64,000 nt of DNA from Tubulanus polymorphus (Eukaryota; Nemertea; Palaeonemertea; Tubulaniformes; Tubulanidae), in assembly GCF_964204645.1 (NCBI RefSeq), contig NC_134036.1, positions 9,162,704 to 9,226,703 of the forward strand, given 5' to 3'. Below the pieces are notes generated by a model. The model was given only the letters and a program-made list of their open reading frames with translations. It ran no database searches and was not told the origin of the DNA. The position numbers and the translations under genes are program-made. Shown piece by piece: positions 18,422 to 33,115 of the stretch (position 1 is its first letter; each line of letters starts with the position of its first letter).

Positions 18422-20899
18422 AAATAAGAAACAAACGGTGTTTGGGACGGAACTGGATCTAGGGTCCCTCCTGTGGATGAATTTGATTATTTGATACTCA
18501 AATAACTATTCCGAACAAACTTAGTATACTGTGCAATAATGTTGAAGTATTCGTATAAATAGTTTTGAGAACTTAGTCATTTCTAAGAATTATATCTCAA
18601 GTGTTTTTGGTTTTCAAATTCCCTGTTATAGCATTTTAATTGCCACTTTACTATCAGTGTTCGTAGTGATGTCTTACCTATAGCCAAAGAGTCAGGTGAC
18701 ATTTATTTAACAGTTTAATATATTCGCTTTCTTATCAGAACTCCGTTCTTGGACGGACGGCGTAAAATGTAGCGACAATTTCAACTACTTCGTTTCCTCG
18801 TTGTATTTTTGGCTAAATAAATTTGGGCGTGACAGTGACAGCGCCGCTTCACTATAACTTACTAGCCCTCGATATCAGACATGACGACCTACAAGACGTC
18901 ACCAACAGCAGCAGCGCGGCTCCCAGAGTTATGACGTAATGCATCTGTCTAAAAGACATAGACAAATATTGTATAATTCCTATCTAGTGACATTTAAGTA
19001 TAGTATGATTATATATTTGCATTTTATCTAATTGTAATTATCTAATTTATCTAATTAATACTTGCATAATCGTCATAATCTTTGTATTACACATGTATTT
19101 GCATAAAGTTGGGGTTCTCAGATTCGTATACGTCACTTTTTGACTTCTCATGATCCCCTCTATTTTCATTAATGCTATATATTGTAAAAATTTCACGCGA
19201 AACTCTGTTAATTTTTCCATTTCATAATGTAATTTTGAAAAGCAAAATAAATTCAATTCAATTCAAACAGCTATGTGCCTTATTTGAATGTAGCCCAAGA
19301 CCAAAACAATAAGTAGTTAGAGAACTAAACTTACATCCAGTGGTTATGCTTCATTTTCAGTGAAATTGGATATCGATGAAAATTGAAACGCGGTCGACTA
19401 ATAACCCACCAGCGAAACCTGTCGGGACCTCAGTGCGACTTAGTCCAAAAGTGGTCATCATCACAAGTCTGGTCATAGATTGTAAGATCGACTATAGAAC
19501 CAAGATGGTCTTAATCCCATCTGGAATTTAAGCCCCTACTTTGCAATTGGCCCATGTTCATATGCATCACATCCACTTGTTACTTTATAAAGCCAGTCAG
19601 TCCATCACAGTAATTGACTTTAGAGTCTCGCAATTAATCTTGCGTGGAATGTTCATTATCGCATTCAATTGAATCTTTCGCTGAGCATATGAAATAATAT
19701 AATAATTCTATTTATCATGAAACGAATGATTATTTCGCCATCGAGTTTATCGAAAATCAATAAACGGGCGAGGGCTCCCATATTGTCACTCGCATCGTCG
19801 TGCGCGATGGTTACAGAATGTTAAGACGTAAATACCATACCTTTTCACCGATTGTCGCGGCTTTCTCATATTTCAGTTCGTCGTCGGAGTAATGCGTCTA
19901 CAGCAAACAGCTCAAAGCGTAAACAATCGTCGAATTTATAAGAATCGATCTCGGAAGCGACGACGATAGCAGCTTGCGAGCGAGTAAGTACTAGCATAAG
20001 CCATCCGTTTCGCCAATTCACTTAACGACGTTTCAGTTGTGAAAACAGTTTTGAACTAGCGGCGATCGAAGCTTTGGAGCTAGTAAGTATCGTCAAAGCT
20101 ACTCGTCTTGCTTCATAACCAATTCACTGCGCGTTTCAGTTCTGAAAACAGTTTAGATGAGCGGCCGGTGATCGAAGCTTTGGAGTTGGTATATAAGTAT
20201 TGTTATCATATATACTCGTATCGCTCGTAACCAATTCACTGCGCGCTTGTCAGCGTGAATATTTCTCGTCAACGTCGAAACGGTCGGTTCAGTCGTTCTA
20301 GAGTTCAAGCCGAACAGCTGTTCAATAATACCGTACGATTCGAATAGAAACGCACACGTATTCAGTATTTAACACGTATTCAGTATTTAGACGCAATACG
20401 AAAAAACGATGAAATTGAAACTCTAGAATAACCAACGTATATAGAAATATCTTTTAAGGAAAATATAATACTTAACAAAAGATAGGCGTCTGTAGGATTA
20501 AAGAGGTGATTCGAACGGTGGGCGGACGTATCGTTCGAACGCCTGTTTATTTGACATGTCACATTTTTGATCTCGTTGATCGCGTTTTCAACAGGGTAGG
20601 GTTTCGGGTTTCACGAACGGGAATTTAAGCCCCCCCTCATTCCGGTGCATAATTAGCGACGGGGCTGGTCATTCTATGAATGATAGTTTCTTCATCGTAT
20701 AGGATTAATGCACTAATTAATTTGGAATTAACTTCGGAGATAATTACAATTAATTCACTTTTCCCTAATATGCGTTGGTGAAACAGATTTCATTATCGAA
20801 TTCACTAACTAAAATATAGCACTTTCGATTCGAATTATCACCTAAACCGGGCCCAGGGCATTAACCCATTTGGCTGTGGGGAAAAACGACATATCACAA
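18422..20899. other. Host non-coding DNA with a LINE-type tail and tandem repeats
   Basis: About 19020-19266 resembles the 3' end of a non-LTR retrotransposon, ending AAAGCAAAATAAATTCAATTCAATTCAA. Its core CGTCACTTTTTGACTTC recurs near 39307. About 19975-20250 holds roughly three degenerate units of about 115 bp with GATCGAAGCTTTGGAG, AACCAATTCACTGCGCG and CAGTTnTGAAAACAGTTT. No gene is recognised. Confidence 0.4.
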
Positions 20900-21055
20900 G
20901 TAGATAAAAACCCACAATAAAAAAGAAAAACTATCTGGTAGCTCAACGTTTCAACTCAATTCTCTGAGCCATTTTCAAAAACAGTTTTTGAAAATGGCTC
21001 ATAGAATTGAGTTGAAACCAGATAGTTTTTCCATTTATTGTGGGTTTTTATCTAC
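20900..21055. repeat. Fold-back repeat
   Basis: The left arm begins GTAGATAAAAACCCACAATA and the right arm ends with its complement (TATTGTGGGTTTTTATCTAC). The centre is CATTTTCAAAAACAGTTTTTGAAAATG. Arms are about 75 bases with a few mismatches and a small indel. No coding content. Confidence 0.6.
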
Positions 21056-21309
21056 TATTGATATTGGGCAGCCACTTGTCTATGGAAACCTACATATCAC
21101 AAGTCACTCGTACAAGCGATCTCGTAGCTTCATACATTCATATCGGAATGATGACGTAGTAGCAGCAGCTTGCAGTTTATAATAAGAAAGACATTTCCGA
21201 GGATTTCGCTTATTTCACAAAACATTCAATGAATGAAAGAAGATATCATGACTTGCTGAGTCATAGTGTAGGTCAACACTCCGGGCAACGCTCGCAGTCA
21301 GTGGACATG

Positions 21310-21860
21310 GTTGCGCGTTGTGTTTAGACGTCTCGATTGCCCTCGTCTCGACTGTTGGTCAAGGTTACGGCTAGCACTTCAAGAGCAGACACCATGCTTA
21401 CGCAATCATAACATTAAACTGTCCGCAATAGAGTCGAATCGAATAAGTAGCCAGCTTTACATTTTGAATCGGGAGCCGAACCAGTAGCCGGCTACCGGTT
21501 CCCGGTTCCCGGTTCGGCTCCCGATTCAAAATGGTTTTGAACCGGGAACCGGGAACCAGTAGCCGGCTCCCGGGAACCAGTCCCCGATTCGGCTCCCGAT
21601 TGAAAATGATTTTGAATCGGAAGGAAATCATCACACGCATGGTGTTAATTCAGACGTCTCGATTAGCCTGATGGACGAGGTCAAGGTTGCGGTTAACTCA
21701 TTTCAGGAGACATAGTTACGCAATTATGTTTACCTGCTGTCCGCAATAGAGTCGAATCGAATAAGTAGCCAGTTTCACATTTTGAATCGGGAGCCGAACC
21801 AGTAGCCGGCTCCCGCTTCCCGGTTCGGCTACCGATTCAAAATGATTTTCAAATATGTTG
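21310..21860. repeat. Two direct copies of a ~320-bp unit with inverted GC-rich core
   Basis: Both units contain AGACGTCTCGATT, GGTCAAGGTTnCGG and TGTCCGCAATAGAGTCGAATCG, then CATTTTGAATCGGGAGCC facing its inverse GGCTCCCGATTCAAAATG around CCGGTTCCCGGTTC motifs. The GGGAGCC/ACCGGGAACCGGGAAC motif recurs at 36198-36233. Confidence 0.55.
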
Positions 21861-22209
21861 ACAATGCGTGTAATGAAGATATTTATTTCATTACACATTT
21901 CAATAGCCCATAATGAGAATGCCGGTTTGCTAGCGTATCTATTTAACACCCGTATTGCTCGGATGACTTTTACTACCAACGGGTGGCGCTGTGTGTAAAT
22001 TTCACATAAATCAATGACTTTCGGCTATTAGCGGTACTTAAGACCAATTGAAAACATCATAGTCAATTACGGTAGTAGTGAAAATAAAAAAAGTTACAGT
22101 TCGGTGTACAGCACCATAGCACCCATATAATACAACATACATTTTATTCAGACTAAGGACTTAGTTAACACTGATCTTCATTTCCATTAATTAATGATCT
22201 GTTGAATTA

Positions 22210-22900
22210 ATTAGTAATTCAGTCTTTCGGTGGTTCGAGATAAAATGCCCGCAAAATAAGAACCAACGAACCAGGGCTGACCACAAATTGCCCAACAGAT
22301 AAATTTTCGGAAACGACACAATCATGTTTAATATCAAATAACTCGTGGCTTGGACCTTGGTCTATCAACTGACCAATGCATGACCAGTACTGGCTATATA
22401 GTAAATTATCTGTTTTGCAAACAATTAAGTTGTTTGGTGTCAAATAACCAGATATAATGCGGACATAAAACTAAAAATTGTTTAACTGACCAATGCTTGA
22501 CCAGTACTGACCAGTTACCACTAACTAGAACCCACCATAAGTAATTTATATGTTTAGTAAAGCAATAAAATCGTGTTTGGGCGTCGAGCTACTAGATACG
22601 GTGCGGGCTATGATCTAACAACTATTTAACTGACCAATACTGACCTTAAAGTAATTCGTTTATTCTAGAAGCAACACAGTCGTGTTTGGTGTCAAATAAT
22701 TAGAAATGGTGTGGGCTTTCATCTAACAACTATTCAAGTGACCAAATCTTGACCAATACTGACCACATAGCTATATTTATCTGTTTCGGACACAACTTAG
22801 TCGTGTCTTGTATCAAATAATTTCATTCGGTCTGAACGTAAATGTAACAACTCTTTTACCTGTACAAGCTACACCAGTACTGTCTGATTACCGGTTAAAT
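22210..22900. repeat. Degenerate minisatellite with TGACCA motifs, ~125-bp period
   Basis: Units share TGACCAATGCTTGACCAGTA, then a T/A-rich part and TTTGGTGTCAAATAA. About five diverged units. The same family in inverse orientation (GGTCAGTGGTGGTCAGTGA, TAGTTTGACACCA) is at 35030-35480. Confidence 0.5.
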
Positions 22901-25900
22901 GTTTTTAGAAATAACACGGGGTATTGCCTGAATCCTTCGTCAGTACTACTCTTATTAAATGTGTCGTTTTAAAAGTCTTGTCCAATTTTTATTGTAGGAA
23001 GCGAGCTAACTTTGAAATTTCCCACTAAATGCAAATGATTTTCACGTCGGGTTTTGAACGAACAACGTTTCGATTTGTAATTGTAACGTGCGCATTTGAG
23101 CCTGTAACGTGCACATTTCACTAGTGTGAACGTGCGTATCGGTACCATTATGCGAAACTTGTAAAACTTTTGCGTTCAAGACGTTTAAACTGAACACTAA
23201 AGGAGATATTATATCATATCATATCATATCATATCATATCATATCATATATATGAATAATAAATAGATGGAAGATAATGTAGTAGTTTTGAATGTTTCGT
23301 AACTGCTGACCGCAGATCATCAAAGTTAATCGCCTCATATGAAATATATATATTCGTTATAAGGGATGTAGTAGTTCAGTGAGAATTCAAACTTATGGGT
23401 AATTTTTAGTGATCACAATAGAGAAAGCTGTATCACAACAAAAGTGCGACTTACGTATCTTATCGAAACATTGTAAAATACCAGAGAGTAAATGGGAGAA
23501 CCCTGAATTCGAAACAATTCCACACTCGGATCGTTTACTTTGAAAACACAATTTGCAATTTGTGGACATCCATCATTTCTGCACCAAAAGCATGAAGTAT
23601 ATCATCTTTGCTCGTAAAAATTTGAAATTTTGAGGAAGATTTTTGGCCTCGTTAACCTGTGAACACGTCCTTCACATATTTTCTAAGACCGATCTTGATA
23701 TAATGCTGAGAGTTTAGAGAAAATTATGGTAGGATGTAAACTTAGGCCGCTTCGTATCCGTGGAAGGTTGCTCATTATTGATCTTATACACAATAATCAT
23801 AAGTACGTAACATGAGACTCCATAGAATATCGTTTTTCAATCATACGTACACAAATTATTGCGATATAAAGATAAATAGTACTTTAATGTACTTTTTACT
23901 TCTTATACTGAATATTTCTTTAGTAGTATTAATAAAGAGTGGATCTGCAGGCTACCTGAGCCCATTCCACGATTAAAGGTCAGTTGCCAAAAGTAAGTAA
24001 GTTTACATACCAGTGGATAGTTAACATTTAAAATGACAATTAAAACTTCATTGCTAAAAATAACTTTGTATTTGTAGAATAGTCACACTCAAATGCGGAG
24101 AATTGATAATACCATAATACGATACGAAAATTCACTGTGTACAAATTCAACAAGAAAATTAATTTTAGAAAATTATTTGACGCCTGCGAAAAAAATGTAG
24201 AATTTCTGGGCTAAGCTAATGTGGAATTGCAAATTTGAAATCGAAGTTTTAAGAAATTTGGGGAAAGATGAGATTTGGCGATTGGGTAGATGATACAGGT
24301 CTTCGACTCTAGTAGTGGTTTAAATTTTTTTATTGAAAATTCTCAATAATTGATCGCGAACTTGCGACCGACTTCATTTACTTATGCCTCTAAGCTGGTC
24401 TGCAACTTCATTACCTCCATGGTTGAAGAAATAGATCTTCTGATGTCTGCTTCATCATGACTTCGAGCATATCGTGTGGCCTAGCCAGCCGGCCCGGTCC
24501 TCGGGCCCGTGCCACGGATTTGGCTGTCACTCGATATCCTAGAGTCTTGAGTCTGGGTGGGTTGAAGTAGACATTGTCATTTAAAATAACATGCTTATGT
24601 TGTTCTGTATGAATTACCCGTGTGTCATGTATGTTGTATTAATTTATTTTAAAATTTGTAATTATTGAATTTGGGAATTTTATCCCGGAATTTCAATGTA
24701 ATCAGGATCAATAAAGAATTGAATTGAATTGTCACCTAATACACATGCCATCAGAGGACGCGGAGCCGTATATGACAGCTATGCTATTATAAATTGCTAA
24801 TCTCACGAAACCCGCATACTCCTAATATCAAACATATTTTCTAAAACGTTTGAATATTGAAATTATATGTTTACACATTTTCATCTTAACCGCTTGTAGC
24901 CGCTGATGAAATTCACGCCGGCCCTACACACATCGTAGATAGCTTCGTCATTCCACCGGCATGCCCACGTCAGGGTCTGACTTTTATATCAGCCTTCCGC
25001 ATCGTGTATACATCCGCCATTTAACCGAATAATCCGATTTACTTATCATTTCTATTTATGCCTGCCGCTTCTGATATAATCATACATCCTTTATTATTAC
25101 AATACGTCTTCTAATGATATTCAATGCAATATAACATTTCGACGTTCAAATATGGGTCATTATATAATCACAGGAAGCCATTCTACATCTATGTCGATAA
25201 TATTTTGCCAGATAGCTTGTTTGTGTACACATAGACCTGTGAGGTTTTGCACATCGATTTACGGCTGTCGTTTGTAAAATGACGCTGAATGGTTAACATT
25301 GTTTAGGTTTCATAATGGTAACGTTTTATAAGGCGTCAAAAAAGATGATCTCTAGTGAACGATCGAACGTTGTGTCGTAATTTTCTAATGATAAAACTTG
25401 GTTTGAGATTTGAAATGTGTACATAGTGGATCTTTTTCATATTAACAGTGTATTTGGTCATGTAGCCTATCATATTGTATAATGGTTAATTTAAACTAAC
25501 TGGTTTTAGAGTTGTATCCTTAAATCCTGTAATAGAGGATGCAATATTTTTGCGGCAAACAGTACAAATAGCTAGAAAAAGCAACGATAGTGCATTGGTA
25601 AACTTAAAGCAAGCGTACATTGGTTGTTTAGGTTTTTCGTTGGGAAAATTAATTTTTAATCATTATTGAAATATCCGAGGCGAGCTTTTCCAGGAATTTA
25701 CGAAGTTGAGCTTTACACAAGGAATTTTTTTGTAGTCCGATATCCGTGATTACCTCTGGCTTGGAGAGATACAATCTAAAACCAACCGTCGAGTCAAATA
25801 TTTTACCACAATTTTCTATGATTAGTAAAAAGATTATGTAATAGACATAGGCATGCAAACAGTAATATCTGAAGTCCACTCCATTTCAAACTCATTCATC

Positions 25901-26225
25901 TTTACACAAACTCCAACTTGTTGAACAGTTCAACATCGCGTGGCTTGAATTATTACGATAACTAAAATCAGGGACCACGATACTTGCTCATCTACACTGG
26001 CTACCAATTTAACAAAGGATTGAATTTGAGTGTTTGATGTTGTAACAATAGGCCTACCATACTGAATTACGGATTCACTTTCTACTTTTCGATTGAACAT
26101 TTATATCACATATTGGGTCATTTCATTTTTACCAGTATAGGCCTAATTGGAAGAACCTATCCGTACATCATGTTTAATTTTATATAATCTGACTTTTGAG
26201 ATGTCATTCAATCAATGCATTCATA
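22901..26225. other. Host non-coding DNA
   Basis: No gene recognised. It contains an ATATC pentanucleotide microsatellite at 23205-23252 and a probable LINE 3' tail ending near 24735 (CAATAAAGAATTGAATTGAATTG). A short AGCCGGCCCGGTCCTCGG-containing GC patch lies near 24485. Confidence 0.35.
23205..23252. repeat. (ATATC)n microsatellite
   Basis: About seven to eight perfect ATATC/ATCAT units followed by TATATATG. Confidence 0.85.
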
Positions 26226-26475
26226 TGCGGTCGTCGCTTTCAAAAGCCACCACGGACTGACTCCTTAGCGATACCTTGGCGGACGATCCCACAAGTTTCT
26301 TGCTCCAGCCCTAGAATGCTCAATTATAGTCGTCATGAACACCCGATTTGAATTCAAATTCAAAAGACTCCTAAAAACGCACCTGTTTACTCGATTACTG
26401 TAAAGCGCCTTTGAGCATTATATGCAAGAATCAGTGAAATTGGCGCTTTATCAGTTGTATTCATCATTCAAACCC
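26226..26475 (+). mobile_element. Degenerate 3' end of a CR1-like non-LTR retrotransposon
   Basis: One frame reads FKSHHGLTP, a stop, then RYLGGRSHKF and, further on, FEFKFKRLLKTHLFTRLL before a stop. The 'hxxxHGLxPxYL ... FKxxLKTHLF' pattern is the C-terminal end of reverse-transcriptase polyproteins of CR1/Jockey-type LINEs. The following AGCGCCTTTGAGC...GGCGCTTTATCAG would be its 3' UTR. No other part of the element was found nearby, as expected for 5'-truncated copies. Confidence 0.6.
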
Positions 26476-28683
26476 ATTATTCTCCTTATCCTATGAATTT
26501 GGAGACCCATCCTCGCATGAGAATGAATATAATGTGATTTCAATTAAAGATGACACATGGCCTCATATCATTACGTTATGTTTTTTAACGGGTGGGCGAG
26601 ATTATATCCTTATGTTTTTGTTTCTCTGAATGTCGCTATTTAAGAGTTCAATAATAATTTCAGTCAACCAAACAAAGGATTTTTCTGTATGTTTCGTGTC
26701 CTGTTTTTCCATAACCCTAGGACTGCATTTTAGGTATTTTTCGTGGATGACCGAACGCTGCCGTCCCTTTCTAGTAATTTGATGATATCTGTCGAAATCT
26801 GAATTTTAAAAAGGAATCAGGCATATCTCCTTGCTTGACTAAGTAAGAACTCAACTTTAAGGGACACTCCCTTAAAGGCGCCATAGTAAAATCAGGTGTC
26901 GAGTGGAGATGATATTGTGTCAGAATTTCTTCAAAAGCGGAGAAAATTGAATATTTTGAAAATAATGATTTCACATGTATGTTTGAATCCGTTATAACTG
27001 GAGCAATTTTCATAAAAACATATCTATGGAGTCAACGAAATGTAATTAAGAAGAATACTATGTTTAAGATGTTATCAAAGGCATTCTGATTTCGTCAACT
27101 GTGAAACTAGTGTCAACCAGATGTGTTCCCATTAAACGAACCGACTGCGAGCCGAGTCGATGTGAGATGTGGCCTACACTGAAAATCTCAAGCGCTACCA
27201 CTGGTTTTTAGGTGCTTCTGAATGTCGGCCGTTAAAAAACTAAACAATTGCCATTTGGAAAGGGCCTAGTTAGAGAAAATGCTAGATGTGTATATTGTGT
27301 GATATTTCATGTGCGTTTGGAATTTAACCTTGTTTATAACGAAACACACATGTTCTTTTCTATTTTAGAAGAGCGCATGATAGTGCAATAAAGAACTGAC
27401 ACACGACGATACGCGATAAGGCAATAACGACTAACAATGTGAGCGCGTAGTTAAGCAAGGGCGCGCTATTTTTAACTTTCTGATCGCGTGACTTCATGAC
27501 GTCACGAGGCATAATGCTAGTGAATAGGAAAATCTACGGTTTTTAGTGGCATGTTTCTTGCGCTATTTAGCATAATCGTCCCCTGCCAGATTGCAAATAA
27601 CATTCAACTGGCCTGGCTCCACCGCGCTAAATTTGCCGTTTTTTGAAATTTCCCCGACGTTTTTCGCCTGTCCGGCTCGAAAGTCTAGCGATAATCGGAC
27701 GACCTATGTGTAAGTATACCACCAAATACATCAGGAAATACTTAATCTGAGGATAAGAATAATTATATCTGTAAACATAGCGCTGAGCGTGAGCTTATCT
27801 AGTTTTAATTGATATATTATAAGTGGTGTTTTTGTAACCGTATCGCTGAGAAATCGTGTCGCTCCTAACCCGGAAATAAGTTTTAGTCGATTTCGATCAT
27901 CATTCAAATTTGCAGTATCTTTATCTTTATAGGCCTTGCCTCATTTGAACACCGAATTTAGTGATATCCATGAGAGATAATTCATATTGAATCGTATGTT
28001 CAATAGTAGAGAGGCCTGATTCATGTCCAAAAGCAAAGCCAAATCAAATAGTAGTCCCCTTTTAGACTTTCTGTTCGAATATCCACTTTTCTCTTTCAGG
28101 ATATTTTTCGTCGTTTAAATTCCTACTGTACTCATAAAATAAGATATCGTCTCGTGAGGTAGGCTCAAAAATCAGTCATTTTTCAAATCGAAAACTTTTT
28201 CTTGGACTTTGAAATAAAAAAATTGATCAATCATGCATGTAACTTCAATAATTTCAGATTTTTCGTGGTCCTTCAGTGGCAGGCTGCCGTCGGGTGGGGC
28301 CCTTCAATATCGTCTAGTTAGGTAGGCCGAAAAATGTATTTCATACTAAAAAGTTCTCCTCGGGCTAAAAATTCCTTGATTAAGCTGTACTTTTGTTTAT
28401 AATTTCAGATTTTTCGCAGTCGCAGTGTCAGTCTATACCAAAAAGTTAAAAATTCCTTGATTAAGCTGTAGTTTTTTGTTTATAATTTCAGATTCGCAGT
28501 GTCAAGAGTCCAACCGCAAGTGTTGATATTGATATCGTTTAGACTGCAGTCTGGCCATATTTTTAATTTAGTCAGGTGAGGTAAACCAACAATTTAATTT
28601 CGTATGCTAAGTTGAAAAACCATCTCATGCTTACAAATAAGCGGTTACTTTGTTACTTGAATTGGCATGATTTCAATTTCAGA
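26476..28683. other. Upstream region of transposase-like copy 2, possible promoter
   Basis: A perfect TGACGTCA (CRE) lies at 27497-27504. About 200 bases downstream is a strong donor (CTATGT|GTAAGTATA, exon end 27709) that could end a 5'-UTR exon. Between 28170 and 28500 short segments repeat, including AAAAATTCCTTGATTAAGCT ending in TTTATAATTTCAG, twice, each looking like a 3' splice site. No other gene is recognised. Confidence 0.3.
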
Positions 28684-31600
28684 ATGGCAGAAAATTTTGA
28701 CAGGAAAGTTGGTCAAGGCAAACGTAAGCTTTATTATGGGTCCAACCAGAAAAGTAAGAAAAATAAAGCTAAAGTAAAAAAAATGATCGAAGCAAGTACG
28801 TATATCAATACAATTCTTTTTATGTCCCAGTAGTTTCATTCTTCACTCCCAAAATGCCAACTATGAATCATGCCTATGCCTCGGCTGTGCCCATTGCATT
28901 TTGCTGGCAAGTTAGTTATTCATGAATAAGGTATACATTTTCGATTTTTGATTTGTAAGTATATTTGTTAAAAATATAATCTATAGCTGCATTCAAATGA
29001 GAGTGAAAAATAAACTTTGGAATTTGTTATTTAAATTAAGTGTTTATTTTCTGATTGAATAAAAACAATAATTATATTTTCTGACTTATTTTCTGACTTT
29101 TTAAGTTCTGATTTATTTTTCAAAAAGGAACTGATTTCTAAACATGCTCTGAATCAAAGTATCTAGGGATCATGAAGATCTTAAATGGCAATTCTCAAAT
29201 AAATGTGTTTCGTGTATAGTCTACTCCTGTTGTGCCTATTAACCCATTCCCCCCTAAGCCAATATCAGTATTGAAACATTAATAAGAGTCTCGTATGTAT
29301 TCTTGGAAAACAGGCCTCAGGTTTACAATGTATACAATGCACATGTTCATATTTAAGAATTGTTCAGAAAAAGGAGGTGAAGTAATTATATTATGATGAC
29401 TGCCAGTGAGTGAGACTGAGAATTTGAGGGTTTATGAGTGACAACAACCCACAATAACAAAAGGGTAAAACTCTCACCACTATTCCATTGGCATTTATCT
29501 GGATTGTTGTTAACTACAAACTTAAGAACTCAAATGAACCCTAGCAAGTGTAAAGACACAATGTTCTACGTATAATGTTATTGTGGGTCTTATATTTGAA
29601 ATGGAAAGAAATTATGATAAAAATGGTTAGGTAAGTTGAATTATATTTACTAACTGGTGACTAATACTTCCTATTTATGAATATATGGATTAATGAGAAA
29701 ACAACAAAACTAAATTAATTAGTACCATATGTACACTTCCATTGATCTTTTATTTCAACTGATAATGATCGACATTGGTTTATAAATGAAGGGACTCGTA
29801 TGCATGAAAATTAATTCATTGAAATTGATTGTATTTTACCATCTATTGATTCAATAGGAAATGCAAAATGGGGAAATACGAGCCTATTGAGTGAAAGTGT
29901 GTCTAGCCAGTTTTCTCCTCAATCGCAAACTTCATTTGACGAAAAAGAATCAAATATTCAGCCTCCATTTACCAGTACTCCATTTACGTCCCCTGTTATG
30001 TATGTACCAAGTACCAACGTTGAAACATCTGTACCGACCTATCATTTCAAAGAGGATCGCAGCTGTCAAACGGAGAACACTGCAACTGAAAATAAACAAG
30101 AAATTAAGATCAAACTACTTGAGTCGAAAATGAGACAGATAGAAAGTGAGAAATTGGTTTTGCAATCAGAAAATGTAAATTTAGCAGAGCAAATCAAAAT
30201 TAAAGATCAGAAATTAGAAGAGTTACAAAATCAGATATTGCAATACGAACAATATGAATCTCTAATCAGAAATAAAAGCTTATTAGAAATATGCGGAGGA
30301 AATATGAATAGCATCTTCGATGCTCGTCACTTAACGAAGTCTCGCCCTGAAAAGTTTTGCAAATTGAGCATCCCTAATGTCCCATCATCAGCGGCAAGTT
30401 CCCAAACTCTAGAAGCTCGAGCATTGACAATGAAAAATGTATTAGACACAATATCAGCTAAACCAATCAATTCATATCAGAGCAGCATCACGCTTTCAAC
30501 ATTTCTATCACACAATCCCAAATTATCTAAATCTGCAATAGACCATTCTCAACAATTACATCTACTCAAACCATTAACCGCATCGCAATCTGTTGAATTA
30601 AAACTTGCTCTGCGTCTGCCGATGAGACGACTTTTCGACTTGAAACGGGTTCTAAAAAGCTATGGAACGCCAATCTTTCCATCTGCAAACAAAATCCGAC
30701 AAGAGATCTTGCAGAGGGGAAAATCTTTCACCCCCTATATCACTGTAGGCCAAACAGAATTAGAAGTTAATTCGAGAACCCATGAAAAAAAGACAGCTCC
30801 TCATGCAACTCTGACCAATTTGAAGTTACAAATTCAAAGAACTGTACAAAATCTATCTGACCGAAAGAAAATGAGTTTTCATCCAAATTTTCACAATGAA
30901 GTTTGGGTCAAAGTGGGTATTGACAAGGGAGGGGGTAGTACAAAAATTATATACTCGGTTATAAATGGGGAAGGGAACAACAGTGCAGATGCCAGCGAAA
31001 TGATTGGCTATTTTGAAGGCACTGATATTGTTGAGAATATGAGAACGGTATTCGGGATTTTCAAAGATGAAATCGATGCTAATGATATCACTATATCAAC
31101 AATGATTGATAATAGAAAATTAGATTTGCCTGTTAGGATGTTCCTCATTGGGGATTATGCATATCTGTGTAACTGCATGGGTCACCAGGGGCCCTCGGCT
31201 ACCTATCCCTGTTTATGGTGCCAAGTAAAACTTGAAGATCTTAGGAAAAAGAACAGAACACCACACAATCCATCTTCCCATCCATATCAAAACCGTACTA
31301 TCGCATCATATCTCGAAAATTCATCAAAATCACCACAATCATTCGGCCCAGAAACCTTGAGTATTTCATCATCAATGCTATTCAAACCATCAGACATGCT
31401 TCATCTCGTTCCTCCAGTTCTCCATATTTCCCTAGGATTAGGCCACCGTTTCTTTGAGATGATGGAAAACAAGTGCAAAGAACACGACCAGACAAACTTA
31501 AGGGAATCGAACCCTGAATTAAACAAAAAAATGGCAAGACCAATCAGAAGTAGTTTCAAAATTAAGACTAGAAATCGAATCGAAACAATTGTCTTTTGAA

Positions 31601-32563
31601 TCATCCAGCCAATTACTTAATCTCATGAAAATTTCCCACCGTAAAGGTTCATCGGTAATTGACTGCACGGCATCCATCTGCTTCATTCGCTCTATTGAAA
31701 ATGCAAACCCAAATGAATATACATACTGCGTAGATTGCAACTTACCTTTTCATAAACAATGCGTATCGAATATAGAATGTTTTACTGGTCGCAAACCATC
31801 AGCAGATTCTATCATAAAAAAACAAAACATCATCATCACAAAGCTAAAAAAAGACATCTCAACTTTGAAAACACAAATAGCCCCGGAACAATCTCTTCTG
31901 AATGAAATTTTCAAAGAAATTAATAGTATTCAAGGACCGACCCAAAAAAAACTCAACAATATCCTATCTGAGATTGGTATTGATCGACAGGCCTACCATT
32001 CGAATAGTTTTGTCGGCAATCATATCCATAAAATGTTCAAAATCGATGAATCAAAAGGAATCAATAATCCGCGTAAATTATGTGAAGCACTAGAATTTGA
32101 CCCAGCTACTCAGTCATTATTCCAACTTTTGTTTGAGAAATTTCACTCAATCTATACATTATATACGGCAAACCGTTTCCTTGAAAATTCTGAAGTTGAA
32201 GAACTAGGTAGGCTTTGTGATGATTTCGGTATGTGGTATCCGAACGCGTTTCCGGACACAAACATCACTCCGAAAATGCACATGCTAATTTATCATGTAC
32301 CAGAATTTGTTCGTGTCTGGAGGACAATTGGCATGTTTGGCGAACAAGGACTGGAATCTAAACATGCTAGTGTCAATAAAGATGGACGAGTTTATTGCAC
32401 TATAAGGGACAATATTCTACGAACCAAGTTAATCTTCATTAATCAGGGTCTATATACTACGAAAACGCTAAGTATCGAAACTGTTCCACGCAAATGTCTG
32501 TGCGGTGGATTTTTTATAACTAAACAAAATGAACGAAAATGTCAAAAATGTAGTAAGAGCTAA
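28684..32563 (+). pseudogene. Unassigned transposase-like protein, copy 2 (one frameshift)
   Basis: Same architecture as 12253-15645. A first coding exon 28684-28795 (MAENFDRKVGQGKRKLYYGS, basic) ends in a phase-1 donor A|GTACGT. It joins the acceptor TTCAATAG at 29857 and continues in frame into the main exon (29858 onward), matching copy 1 in phase and basic character. The main part has coiled coil, KVGIDKGGGSTK, MFLIGDYAYL, PCLWC, a degraded PHD-like finger lacking its last Cys pair, GMFGEQGLESKHASVN and a C-terminal Cys cluster (CLCGGFF...CQKC). One frame change near 31522, in a run of seven A, splits the main exon. Similarity to copy 1 is moderate, so the copies are old. Confidence 0.65.
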
Positions 32564-32639
32564 ATTTTCAATCAAGTACCAAACATCAAGGCCTATACTT
32601 TGTTATGTGCATTTTCGGAGTGATAGTAATATTTTCACC

Positions 32640-33082
32640 GTGATGTCTGACAGTAGAGAAGTGGATGGGAAATGGGCAACTTTATGGTTTTTAAACCATA
32701 GAGTTATGTTCGGGTTTATTCCCTCCCGCTCGCTCTACTGTCAGTCTATTAACTATTAATGTATTCTGTATATCTATGTCTGTCTATCTATCTGTTTGTC
32801 TGACAGTAGAGAAGTGGATGGTAAATGGGCAACTTTATGGTTTTTAAACCATAAAGTTATGTTCGGGTTTATTCCCTCCCGCTCGCTCTACTGTCAGCCT
32901 ATTAACTATTAATGTATTCTGTCTATCTATGTCTGTCTATATATCTGTTTGTCTGACAGTAGAGAAGTGGATGGGAAATGGGCAACTTTATGGTTTTTAA
33001 AACATAGAGTTATGTTCGGGTTTATTCCCTCCCGCTCGCTCTACTGTCAGTCTATTAACTATTAATGTATTCTGTCTATCTA

Positions 33083-33115
<33 letters not shown>
